Notes: a model not told the origin generated them from the sequence alone. DNA of 8,859 bases from an uncultured Bacilli bacterium (GCA_947625315.1 CANQOE010000042.1:1-8859); one strand, 5' to 3'. Counted from the first letter of the stretch, positions 1 to 6,534 are shown. Numbers and translations: made by a program.

Positions 1-58
1 GTGCACTTTCTTATGAAATTGTACTTTTTCAAGTTAATTGCACTTATTTGTGCATTTT
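1..58. repeat. Cluster of short direct repeats, possible IS end
   Basis: Four copies of a heptamer like TGCACTT start at 2, 20, 39 and 51 (TGCACTT, TGTACTT, TGCACTT, TGCATTT), spaced about 18, 19 and 12 bases apart, in the first 58 bases. Arrays of short repeats about one to two helical turns apart are typical transposase-binding sites at the ends of some insertion sequences, and this pattern resembles such an end from memory. No transposase gene is visible because the window starts here, so the assignment is inference. It could also be an unrelated intergenic repeat. Confidence 0.35.
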
Positions 59-66
59 AGATTGAA

Positions 67-453
67 TCAACGTTTTTTTAATACTAATTTTGTATCAGTT
101 TCTGTTGGTATAGATAAAGTGCGAGCTATATCTTCAATATTTGGTTGTAAATCTTTAAAAATCTTAACTATATCTATATGAGTTTCATTGATATAACGAT
201 TAGCCACAAAAGTTAACATATTCTGAATTAATTTTTCTGTTTGATTATCTAAAACTGTAAAAATAGTGCTGTTTTTTAAATCAGAAGCTTTAGCATTAAT
301 ATTATAACCACATATAGCACAAGTATAATTATTTAATGTTAAGCCATCAGATGAATCAAAACCACAAGTATATATTCCATGTTGACAATTACATTTGTTT
401 ATTTTATGTTTTAAATATTTTGATGGTGAAAATGCTTCTTTGGTACTATTCAT
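67..453 (-). CDS. Hypothetical cysteine-containing 128-residue protein
   Basis: I do not recognise this protein. It has five cysteines in its first 50 residues: C21, C23, C30, and C45/C48 in a CAICGY motif. This looks like a small zinc-ribbon or treble-clef site (a CxC pair plus a CxxC pair), so zinc binding is a reasonable inference. The remaining residues, about 65-128, are mixed charged and hydrophobic with no signal peptide or membrane segment, and are likely alpha-helical. The ATG at 451-453 has an AGAAGG ribosome site about 8 bases upstream. It lies 62 bases downstream of prmC but has its own strong promoter, so it is probably an independent unit. It ends close to the repeat cluster at the window edge. 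Function unknown. Confidence 0.75.
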   Translation of the reverse strand: MNSTKEAFSPSKYLKHKINKCNCQHGIYTCGFDSSDGLTLNNYTCAICGYNINAKASDLKNSTIFTVLDNQTEKLIQNMLTFVANRYINETHIDIVKIFKDLQPNIEDIARTLSIPTETDTKLVLKKR

Positions 454-479
454 AAATAATTCCTTCTTTCAATTTTATT

Positions 480-508
480 ATTATAATATATATTTTTAGA
501 AATGTAAA
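480..508 (-). promoter_or_regulatory. Promoter of the 128-residue protein gene
   Basis: On the minus strand, TTTACA (503-508) and TATAAT (480-485) are separated by exactly 17 bases. The predicted start is near 473, leaving about 20 bases of leader carrying the ribosome site. This gives the gene expression independent of prmC upstream. Confidence 0.7.
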
Positions 509-515
509 TAAATAT

Positions 516-1247
516 TTAAATTTCAATAAACATATATCGGTCATAATTATTATAATCTTTTTGAATAGTTATTTGAGCATTAGGATATATTTTTAAAGCA
601 TAATCTCTTATTCTTTTACCTTGAGTTGAGCCTATTTCCAAAATAATACTGCCTTTTTCATTTAAAATATAAGGAGAAATATCTAAAATTCTTTTATAAA
701 AAGCTAATCCATCATCTTCAGCATATAAAGCAATTGATGGTTCATATTTAGTTTCCGGAGAAGTATATTCGGTATTACTTACATAAGGGGGATTAGAGAT
801 TAAACAATCATATTTAATATTAGGCATTGTTTTTAATATATCCATTTCATAAAAATTAATATTAACACTATTATCAAGACTATTTTTTTTAGCTATATCT
901 AAAGCTTTAGAAGAAATATCACAAGCATCGATAGCTATATCTAAATTCTTTTTAAGAGTAATAGCAATAGCCCCAGAGCCGGTTCCAATATCTAAAAGGT
1001 TAGTATAATTTTTAGTTTTTAAAAAATTAATAGCAAGTTCAACTAATCTTTCAGTTTCAAAACGGGGAATTAAAACATCTTCATTGACATTTATTTTGGT
1101 ATTATAAAAATCAACATAGCCTATTAAATATTGAATAGGATAATGGGCTTCTAATTTCTTTTTTATGTTTGCAAAATCATTAGGACATAACTCTTTTAAA
1201 AGCTTTAAATCTGCATAACCAATATTATTCAAAAGATTCACCTGCAA
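516..1247 (-). CDS. prmC: Release factor glutamine N5-methyltransferase PrmC (short N-terminus)
   Basis: PrmC uses S-adenosylmethionine to methylate the glutamine of the GGQ motif in peptide release factors, which raises termination efficiency; it is cytoplasmic. Seen here: the interdomain segment PIQYLIG (37-43), VLIPRFETE (58-66), the SAM-binding loop DIGTGSGAI (86-94), an acidic residue D109 after motif I, and the substrate-glutamine motif NPPYV (152-156). The gene follows prfA, its substrate gene, and overlaps its 3' end by 23 bases, as in many Bacillota. The longest frame starts at a TTG (1245-1247). A second TTG at 1230-1232, about 6 bases after AGGTGA, is an equally plausible start. 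Either way it is about 240 residues against roughly 275-285 for the family, and the shortfall is all in the N-terminal helical domain. Function is certain; the exact start is not. Confidence 0.95.
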   Translation of the reverse strand: MQVNLLNNIGYADLKLLKELCPNDFANIKKKLEAHYPIQYLIGYVDFYNTKINVNEDVLIPRFETERLVELAINFLKTKNYTNLLDIGTGSGAIAITLKKNLDIAIDACDISSKALDIAKKNSLDNSVNINFYEMDILKTMPNIKYDCLISNPPYVSNTEYTSPETKYEPSIALYAEDDGLAFYKRILDISPYILNEKGSIILEIGSTQGKRIRDYALKIYPNAQITIQKDYNNYDRYMFIEI

Positions 1248-2289
1248 GTTTTAAACGAATATCTTCGGTGATTAAGGCTTCAATAATTGGTTCTAAATCA
1301 CCATCCATAACCCGATCTAAAGCCATGATAGAAAAATTAATACGATGGTCAGTTACTCTATTTTGAGGATAATTATAAGTTCTTATTTTTTCGCTGCGAT
1401 CGCCAGTTCCAATTTTACTTTTACGAGTTTCCCCACGTTCTTGTTCTTCTTTATTACGAATTTCATCATTTATTTTAATTTTTAATAAATTTAGAGCTCG
1501 TTCGCGATTTTTTAATTGACTGCGTTCAGTTTGGCAAGTGACAGCAATACCGGTTGGAATATGCGTTAATCTTACGGCAGAATTGGAAGTATTGACAGAT
1601 TGACCACCAGCGCCACTAGAGTGATAAACATCCATTTTGATATCACTTTCTTTAATTTCAATATTACTTGTTTCGACTTCAGGCATAACTAAAACAGTCG
1701 CAGTTGAAGTATGAACTCGACCTTGAGTTTCAGTTACCGGTACTCTTTGAACACGATGGGAACCACTTTCATATTTTAACTTTTTATAAACATCTTCGCC
1801 TTTAATCATTATTTCTACTTGAGAAAACCCCCCACTGGTGCCTTCAATAGAATGAATTTCCTCAATTTTCCAATTTTGGGATTCGGCATAGTAGGTATAC
1901 ATGCGATATAAATCACCGGCGAAAATATTAGCTTCATCACCACCGGCAGCCCCCCTAATTTCCATGATAACATTTTTGCCATCATTTTCATCTTTAGGAA
2001 TTAATAATATTTCTAGCTCTTGAGTAATAGTTTCTAATCTTGCTTTTAATTCTTCATATTCTAAAGTAGCTAAATCTTTTAATTCTTCGTCTTTCATTAA
2101 AGCTTTAGCTTCTTCTAATTTTTGTTCTACATCTTGATATTCAGCATATTTCTTAACTATTTCTTCTAAATCACTAGATTCTTTAGATAATTCTTTTAGT
2201 TTATTATAATCACTAATTATTTTAGGATTAGCTAAAGCAGTTTGTAATTCTTGATATTTAGAAGAGATAACTTTTAAACGTTCAAACAT
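1225..2289 (-). CDS. prfA: Peptide chain release factor 1 (RF1)
   Basis: RF1 recognises UAA and UAG in the ribosomal A site and triggers peptide release. The 354 residues are normal for the family. Residues 1-100 are the charged helical N-terminal domain. The codon-reading tripeptide is PVT (184-186, in RVPVTETQGRVHTS), of the P-x-T type that separates RF1 from the SPF type of RF2. The catalytic GGQ is at 228-230 in SSGAGGQSVN. The C-terminal core includes RGETRKSKIGTGDRSEKIRTYN, shared by class I factors. The ATG at 2287-2289 has an AAGGA site about 10 bases upstream. It follows rpoE by 41 bases across a terminator-like hairpin, and its 3' end overlaps prmC, which modifies its GGQ glutamine. 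Confidence 0.97.
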   Translation of the reverse strand: MFERLKVISSKYQELQTALANPKIISDYNKLKELSKESSDLEEIVKKYAEYQDVEQKLEEAKALMKDEELKDLATLEYEELKARLETITQELEILLIPKDENDGKNVIMEIRGAAGGDEANIFAGDLYRMYTYYAESQNWKIEEIHSIEGTSGGFSQVEIMIKGEDVYKKLKYESGSHRVQRVPVTETQGRVHTSTATVLVMPEVETSNIEIKESDIKMDVYHSSGAGGQSVNTSNSAVRLTHIPTGIAVTCQTERSQLKNRERALNLLKIKINDEIRNKEEQERGETRKSKIGTGDRSEKIRTYNYPQNRVTDHRINFSIMALDRVMDGDLEPIIEALITEDIRLKLAGESFE

Positions 2290-2315
2290 AGGTAATTTTC
2301 CTTTCTTTTAAAGAT

Positions 2316-2342
2316 AAAAATGCAAACTATTTAAGAGTTTGC
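2316..2342 (-). terminator. Terminator or attenuator between rpoE and prfA
   Basis: Read on the minus strand, GCAAACT (2342-2336) pairs perfectly with AGTTTGC (2328-2322) around a 7-base loop that holds part of the rpoE stop codon, and is followed by ATTTTT (2321-2316). The stem is short, so it may be leaky. No strong promoter is seen in the 41-base gap, so prfA probably depends on readthrough or on a promoter inside rpoE. Confidence 0.55.
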
Positions 2343-2777
2343 TTCATCTTCATCAACATCAATGACTACTAAATCTTCTAAATCATCATCAGGTAAATCA
2401 TCATCACTATCACTTTCATAGAAGATATCCGAATTATCTTCTTGTTCATTGATATCATCAGTGTTATCTTCATCTTCATCGATTAGAGATTCATCTTCTT
2501 CATCTTCATCATCGACTACAACTTTGGGATTATGTCTTTCTTTTAAATCCCATGAACCATCTTCAAGCATTATAAAACGTTTATCCGTAGTTAATAATTC
2601 AAAGAAGTCCACTAGTTTATCGGCTACACTTTCTTCATCATCGCCTAGTACTTCACATACTTTAGAAAATAATTCATTTATTTTTAAAGCTTTCTTTTGG
2701 CTTTTGACGATATGATAAGCTATATCATCATAACTCATAGTTTCTAATTCTTCTTTAGAGATATCCGGTAATTTCAT
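2331..2777 (-). CDS. rpoE: RNA polymerase delta subunit
   Basis: Delta binds core RNA polymerase in Bacilli, lowers non-specific binding, speeds recycling and affects sensitivity to initiating nucleotide. The protein of 148 residues has the family's two parts: a HARE-HTH domain at about 14-80 (MSYDDIAYHIV, then a segment ending GSWDLKERH) and a very acidic, probably disordered tail (about 89-148), almost entirely D and E with few hydrophobic residues. I choose the ATG at 2775-2777 because AAAGGAG lies 8 bases upstream and MKLPDISKEELETMS looks like the family start. An in-frame ATG 12 codons upstream (2811-2813) lacks a good ribosome site. It follows argS as in Bacillus subtilis, where rpoE is also next to argS. 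It has its own promoter. Confidence 0.93.
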   Translation of the reverse strand: MKLPDISKEELETMSYDDIAYHIVKSQKKALKINELFSKVCEVLGDDEESVADKLVDFFELLTTDKRFIMLEDGSWDLKERHNPKVVVDDEDEEDESLIDEDEDNTDDINEQEDNSDIFYESDSDDDLPDDDLEDLVVIDVDEDEANS

Positions 2778-2859
2778 AATAATTTCTCCTTTAATATGTA
2801 GTTTCAAACACATTATATGTAAGAAAAAGTAATTTGTGTTATAAATACTATCGGTAGTA

Positions 2860-2888
2860 ATTGTAATATTAAATTAAGTATTTGTCAA
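2860..2888 (-). promoter_or_regulatory. Promoter of rpoE
   Basis: On the minus strand, a perfect TTGACA (2883-2888) and TACAAT (2860-2865) are spaced by 17 bases. Predicted start near 2853, giving a leader of about 75 bases before the rpoE ATG. A second TATAAT (2812-2817), with no good -35, lies nearer the gene. The 156-base gap between argS and rpoE holds nothing else that I can see except a short ACTA/TAGT inverted repeat at 2847-2858. Confidence 0.75.
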
Positions 2889-2933
2889 TTAGTAAATAGT
2901 AATTTTATGTACTTTTATAAATTAAGAAATATT

Positions 2934-4673
2934 TTACATTTTTTCAGGAATATTTATTCCTAAGATAGTTAATAATTGACAATTATTTTCATATATAGCT
3001 TTAGTTAAACTTAAATAAGAACTTCTTTTTTCAAAATCTGGTTCACTTAAAACTTTAGTTGAAGCATAGAAGTTATTATATAGATTTGTAATTTTATATA
3101 AGTATTCACATATTTCATTTAAAGAACAAGCATCAAAGCTTCGTTTAATAATTCTTTTTAAATCTAACATGGCAATAATTATTTTACGCATTTCACTATT
3201 TAGATAAGTTAAATTATTAAAGGTAATATTTTGCTTCAAAGCTTTATTTAAAAGGGAACGCATTCTAATTGTAGAATATAATAAATAAGTTCCAGTTTTA
3301 CCATTTAGATCAGTGAATTTATCGATATCGAAGTTATAATCGGTATTTCTAAAAGGGAGTAAATCAGCATATTTAATCGCCGCGATAGCAATAGTTTTGG
3401 CAATTTGTTCGCGATTTTCTTGAACATTATCACCTAGACGATTTAAACATACTTGATAAACTTTGGTAATTAAATCGGCAAGAGGCATAACCCCGCCATC
3501 TCGAGTTTTAAAAGGTTTACCATCGGCGCCATTCATGGTACCATATCCATTAAAGATTAGCTTAGTGTCAGGGCTTACAATGGAACTTTTATAAGCTGCG
3601 CGAAATACTTGGGTAAAATGGAGTTCTTGACGTTTATCAGTCATATACCAAATTTCATCTAATTTATATTTGTGAACTCTTTCCCAAAGGGCCGCTAAAT
3701 CGGTAGCTTCATAAGAAATTGCTCCATTACTTTTAAACATAATTAGAGGAGGCATTTCCTTATTATCGGTTTCTTCTTTTACTTCAATTATTTTAGCACC
3801 TTCACTATCTTTTAGAAGATTTTTGGCATAAAGATAATCTAATAATTCATCGATATAAGCTGAACTGGTATATTCACCTTCCCATAAATCAAAGCTTATA
3901 TTTAAATCTTGATATAGTTTTTTAACTTCATTAACACTTACTTCGACAATTTTTTGCCATAGAGCAAAATAGCCTTTGTGTTTGTTTTGCAGTTCATAAT
4001 TAATTTGGCGAGCTTCGGCCATGATACTTTCATTTTCTTTGGCTTTAGTTGTAGCAATAGGGTATAACTCAATTAAATCTTCGTTAGTTAACTTAAAATC
4101 AACATCTTCACCATTATAATCTTCTTTAAAATAAGCTAAATCTGGGTATCTAGTTTTAATTTCTAAAATAACCATACCCATAGGACGTCCCCAGTCTCCT
4201 AGATGAACATCACTGATAGTTTGGCAACCAACACTTTGAGCTAGTCTTTTTAAAGCTTCCCCAATATTGGCACTTCTTAAATGACCAACATGTAATACTT
4301 TGGCAACATTAGGACCTCCATAATCTAAAAAAATAGTTTTATTGATATCTTGGTTATAGTTAATATTGATATTAGTTAATGAATCATTTAAAAAATCTAT
4401 TAAAAAATCATCAGTAAAAGTTAAGTTAATAAAGCCGGGTCCAGCGATTGCAGCTTCTTTAATTTCAGGGTAATCCTTAATTAAATCCACTAGTTTTTGA
4501 GCAAGTTCTTGAGGATTTAGGCCACTTTTTTTAGCAAGAGGCATTATGCCATTATATTGATAATCTCCTAAATCAGGACGAGCACTAGGAATAATGGTAA
4601 CGTCTGTTTCATATCCTAAAGATTTTAAACTTTCTTTTATTTTATCTTCTAATATAGCTATTTTATAATTCAT
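2934..4673 (-). CDS. argS: Arginyl-tRNA synthetase
   Basis: ArgRS is a class I synthetase that joins arginine to tRNA-Arg in an ATP-dependent reaction and, unusually, needs the tRNA for amino acid activation. The 579 residues are normal. Domains in order: the N-terminal additional domain (about 1-85, with ARPDLGDYQYN and AGPGFINLTF), the catalytic Rossmann fold with the HIGH motif as HVGH (128-131) and the typical HLGDWGRP (157-164), the KMSKS-equivalent loop as KPFKTRDGG (386-394), and the C-terminal DALR-type anticodon-binding helices (about 460-579, beginning near YLLYSTIRMRSLLNKAL). The ATG at 4671-4673 has AGGAAG about 8 bases upstream, inside the end of the DUF1934-like gene, with an 11-base overlap that suggests translational coupling. 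No T-box leader is present in the short upstream region. Confidence 0.97.
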   Translation of the reverse strand: MNYKIAILEDKIKESLKSLGYETDVTIIPSARPDLGDYQYNGIMPLAKKSGLNPQELAQKLVDLIKDYPEIKEAAIAGPGFINLTFTDDFLIDFLNDSLTNININYNQDINKTIFLDYGGPNVAKVLHVGHLRSANIGEALKRLAQSVGCQTISDVHLGDWGRPMGMVILEIKTRYPDLAYFKEDYNGEDVDFKLTNEDLIELYPIATTKAKENESIMAEARQINYELQNKHKGYFALWQKIVEVSVNEVKKLYQDLNISFDLWEGEYTSSAYIDELLDYLYAKNLLKDSEGAKIIEVKEETDNKEMPPLIMFKSNGAISYEATDLAALWERVHKYKLDEIWYMTDKRQELHFTQVFRAAYKSSIVSPDTKLIFNGYGTMNGADGKPFKTRDGGVMPLADLITKVYQVCLNRLGDNVQENREQIAKTIAIAAIKYADLLPFRNTDYNFDIDKFTDLNGKTGTYLLYSTIRMRSLLNKALKQNITFNNLTYLNSEMRKIIIAMLDLKRIIKRSFDACSLNEICEYLYKITNLYNNFYASTKVLSEPDFEKRSSYLSLTKAIYENNCQLLTILGINIPEKM

Positions 4674-5016
4674 TTATTTCACTTCCTATCGTAATAAATA
4701 TCTTTAAGGGTAATTCTTGACTTATTAATTGATATTTTAAATAAATATTATCTTCTTGAATTTGATAATCAAGAGCTTTTAAAGGAATATCTAAACTTTG
4801 TTTTAAACTTTTAATAGTTAGTGTGCAATTATCAGGAGTAATTTTTAAAATACTATCTAAGTTAGTTTTGGTAAAAGAAAACTTATCTAAGTTAATTTTA
4901 ATGGTGTCATTGTCGGTTGCATAACTCAAAATATTATCTTCGAAATTACCAATAGTTTCTAAACTAAAAAGTAAATTATCTTCTTCATAAGTTTTAATGT
5001 AAATGTTTCTATTCAT
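4663..5016 (-). CDS. DUF1934-like (YwiB-type) small beta-barrel protein
   Basis: The protein is 117 residues, cytoplasmic (no signal peptide), and made mostly of alternating hydrophobic/polar strands, as in the lipocalin-like DUF1934 family. The segment from about residue 70, with PLKALDYQI, then NIYLKYQL and LPLKIFIT, matches the family's closing beta strands. The position directly upstream of argS and then rpoE is the arrangement of ywiB-argS-rpoE in Bacillus subtilis, which is strong contextual support because sequence similarity is weak. The molecular role of the family is unknown to me. The ATG at 5014-5016 has GAGGAAT upstream, and the gene has its own promoter. Confidence 0.65.
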   Translation of the reverse strand: MNRNIYIKTYEEDNLLFSLETIGNFEDNILSYATDNDTIKINLDKFSFTKTNLDSILKITPDNCTLTIKSLKQSLDIPLKALDYQIQEDNIYLKYQLISQELPLKIFITIGSEINEL

Positions 5017-5039
5017 AAATATTCCTCGTTTACTTCTAA

Positions 5040-5068
5040 ATTATACTAAAAATAGGAAAAATAAGCAA
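5040..5068 (-). promoter_or_regulatory. Promoter of the DUF1934-like gene and argS
   Basis: On the minus strand, a perfect TATAAT (5040-5045) is preceded at 17 bases by a weak -35, TTGCTT (5063-5068). Predicted start near 5033, with a very short leader. It sits just past the terminator of the upstream gene, consistent with the start of a new unit. Confidence 0.6.
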
Positions 5069-5069
5069 G

Positions 5070-5099
5070 AAAAAAGACTATATTTAATTTAATATAATC
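5070..5099 (-). terminator. Intrinsic terminator of the 66-residue gene
   Basis: On the minus strand, GATTATATT (5099-5091) pairs with AATATAGTC (5084-5076), 9 bp including one G-U, around a 6-base loop, followed by six T (5075-5070). The stem begins inside the TGA stop codon of the 66-residue gene. It is AT-rich and so may be leaky. Confidence 0.65.
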
Positions 5100-5298
5100 A
5101 TTTATTTTTAGATAATGTTCTTGTAATTTGTTTTTCTTCGGGTGTAGCTTCTAAATAATCAATAGTTTTCACAATATATTCGTAATAAGGTTTATACCTT
5201 CCAGGAATTTCGGTAGTTCGTTGTAAATAAAAACTGTTTTTTATTGAATGTCCAGCTTTCTTTTTTAGAGAATCATTTGATTTTTTTCTTAAAGCCAT
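5098..5298 (-). CDS. Small basic protein of unknown function (66 residues)
   Basis: I do not recognise this protein. It is rich in lysine and arginine, especially at both ends (MALRKKSNDSLKKKAGH at the start, ending TLSKNK), with an aromatic middle (RYKPYYEYIVKTIDYLEATP). It has no cysteine, no membrane segment and no signal peptide, and looks like a small nucleic-acid-binding or ribosome-associated protein, which is only a guess. The ATG at 5296-5298 has AAGAAGG about 8 bases upstream. It is a neat single-gene unit with a strong promoter of its own and a terminator starting at its stop codon. It lies 126 bases downstream of the retron reverse transcriptase on the same strand, with no clear terminator between, so it is the nearest candidate retron accessory gene, but an unrelated housekeeping gene is just as possible. 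Confidence 0.75.
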   Translation of the reverse strand: MALRKKSNDSLKKKAGHSIKNSFYLQRTTEIPGRYKPYYEYIVKTIDYLEATPEEKQITRTLSKNK

Positions 5299-5322
5299 AT
5301 TATAAACCTTCTTTTCAAAATT

Positions 5323-5352
5323 ATTTTATCATATAAGATAATATTATGTCAA
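5323..5352 (-). promoter_or_regulatory. Promoter of the 66-residue gene
   Basis: On the minus strand, a perfect TTGACA (5347-5352) is followed after 18 bases by TAAAAT (5323-5328) with an extended -10 TG. Predicted start near 5316. An 11-base palindrome, CAATTTAATTG (5350-5360), overlaps the -35 and could be an operator. The remaining gap up to the reverse transcriptase stop (5425) is AT-rich and contains another perfect palindrome, CCAAATTTGG (5372-5381), without a T-run. Confidence 0.75.
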
Positions 5353-5424
5353 TTTAATTGTAAATATAATGCCAAATTTGGTAAATAAATTAATTTTATA
5401 AATAACCATTTCTTCATATATTTA

Positions 5425-6372
5425 TTATGATTTATTTTTTAAATTGATTAAGTAATTTTTATACGCTAGAAATTCTTGATCTTCTTTATTAATTTCTAAA
5501 ACATATAAAACTTTTCCATATAATTTTTTTAAATAATTATTTTCTTCTTGATTAGTTTTAGTTAAATGGGATTTAAGGCCAAATTTTTTTAAATAATATA
5601 TTTCTTGTCTAATTTTAGAACGATATTTTTTGTTTACTTGAATTTTTTGATTAACAGTTATACCCATAATGTTTTGACTTTGATTATGATTAATAATTCG
5701 AGTTTTAGAACGATTTAAAGTTAAATTTAATTTTTTTAATAGAGTATTAACATATTTTATTAGGCTTTGGGGATTAAAGTCTCCCGAAAAAGTTAAATCA
5801 TCAGAATATCTAGTATAATTTATATTTTCTTTTTCACAAAATTGACCTAATTTATTATCAAAATCTTTTAAAACTAAGTTAGAAATATAAGCAGAAGTTG
5901 GAGGCCCTTGAATTAAATGACTTTCAAAAGTACATAGATTTGTTAATAAAATACCGATAGATTTTGGAAAATAAGCAAGTGAAAAACATGTTTCATAGAC
6001 TTGAATAAAAGAAATACTGTCAAAAAAATTTTTAATATCTAATTTTAAAATTAGTTTTTGATTTAGATGCGGTTTTACATTTTCTTTTATAGATAAGCCT
6101 TTTTTGTAAGCTTTAGCATATTTAGAAATAGATTTATTATTTAAAATATTCGTTAATATTTTTCTTTGAATGTGTTTTAAAAGGAAAGATGGTTCATATA
6201 TAGTTCTAGTATGACCATTTCGCTTTTTTATTTTATATATTTTATAATATTTGGAAGGATTATTACTAATGGAATATAAAGTTTTAATGTATTTCTTTTT
6301 ATTAGAACAATTAAATAATTTAAGAGATAATAAAAAATTATTGCAATCATTAGTGCTTGTGTACTTCCACAT
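5425..6372 (-). CDS. ret: Retron-type reverse transcriptase
   Basis: Retron RTs copy part of a cognate non-coding RNA (msr-msd) into single-stranded DNA that stays joined to the RNA by a 2'-5' bond. The 315 residues match the usual stand-alone size, with no fused effector and no maturase or endonuclease domain, which argues against a group II intron. Seen in order: the RT1 region KKRNGHTRTIYEP (49-61), NVKPH (98-102) in the place of the retron NAxxH motif, LDIKNFFDSI (111-120, catalytic D112), QGPPTSAYISN (155-165), the catalytic YSDD (189-192) in YTRYSDDLTFSG, and IMGITVN (235-241) where retrons have VTG. The C-terminal lysine-rich thumb (about 242-315) probably binds the msr hairpin. The ATG at 6370-6372 has a near-perfect AGGAGGT (6381-6387), 8 bases upstream. 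An msr-msd-like RNA lies directly upstream. Many lysines are encoded by A-rich codons, like the rest of the AT-rich genome. Confidence 0.93.
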   Translation of the reverse strand: MWKYTSTNDCNNFLLSLKLFNCSNKKKYIKTLYSISNNPSKYYKIYKIKKRNGHTRTIYEPSFLLKHIQRKILTNILNNKSISKYAKAYKKGLSIKENVKPHLNQKLILKLDIKNFFDSISFIQVYETCFSLAYFPKSIGILLTNLCTFESHLIQGPPTSAYISNLVLKDFDNKLGQFCEKENINYTRYSDDLTFSGDFNPQSLIKYVNTLLKKLNLTLNRSKTRIINHNQSQNIMGITVNQKIQVNKKYRSKIRQEIYYLKKFGLKSHLTKTNQEENNYLKKLYGKVLYVLEINKEDQEFLAYKNYLINLKNKS

Positions 6373-6389
6373 TTTTTATTACCTCCTAA

Positions 6390-6397
6390 ATGCAGTA
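6390..6397. repeat. Retron a2 repeat
   Basis: ATGCAGTA on the plus strand; in the RNA it reads UACUGCAU and pairs over all 8 bases with a1 (6562-6569), bringing the 3' end of the msd beside the branch G. It sits just before the RT ribosome site (6381-6387), so folding of a1/a2 could affect translation of the RT. Confidence 0.8.
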
Positions 6398-6401
6398 CTA
6401 A

Positions 6402-6493
6402 TTGATATGGTAATATGAAGCTTGCCTATAAGCCCGCATTGTCGGGCGCCTACATGTAGTGTAGAGTGGGCCAGCGCAATATTAACATTTTAA
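6402..6493 (-). other. Folded msd stem with GC-rich tip
   Basis: Bases 6402-6416 pair with 6479-6493: 12 Watson-Crick pairs, one G-T pair and two mismatches (6406/6489 and 6410/6485). The G-T pair exists only in the DNA copy; the RNA has A opposite C there. Inside lies a 5-bp GC hairpin (6432-6436 with 6443-6447, 6-base loop). A possible CTAC/GTAG hairpin (6450-6453 with 6461-6464) and a possible GCCTAT/GTGGGC stem (6424-6429 with 6466-6471) would form a three-way junction. Folding was done by hand; the outer stem and the GC hairpin are the firmest parts. Confidence 0.6.
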
Positions 6494-6511
6494 GATTATA
6501 ATTAATAATTA

Positions 6512-6534
6512 TTCTTTGATGACTCACCAAAGAA
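6512..6534 (-). other. msr hairpin, likely RT-recognition element
   Basis: In the RNA, UUCUUUGGU (6534-6526) pairs with AUCAAAGAA (6520-6512), 9 bp with one G-U, closing the 5-base loop GAGUC. It lies between the presumed branch G and the msd, where retron RNAs carry the hairpin bound by the RT thumb domain. That role is inferred from position. Confidence 0.65.

Noticed and set aside
2449..2715. Plus-strand serine-rich 88-residue frame
   Set aside because: It is the antisense shadow of the Asp/Glu-rich tail and HARE-HTH domain of rpoE; GAT/GAA codons read backwards give Ser-rich runs, and no ribosome site precedes it.
2778..2813. Longer rpoE start at the ATG 2811-2813
   Set aside because: The extra 12 codons contain the AAAGGAG ribosome site of the ATG at 2777 and overlap a TATAAT; they do not look like family sequence.
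4674..5040. T-box leader for argS
   Set aside because: The DUF1934-like coding region runs into argS with an 11-base overlap, leaving no room for a T-box; none was seen before the DUF1934-like gene either.
6421..6480. tRNA, riboswitch or terminator in the GC-rich stretch
   Set aside because: No cloverleaf or CCA-type end is visible, no T-run follows the hairpins on either strand, and the placement directly before the RT with a1/a2 explains it better.
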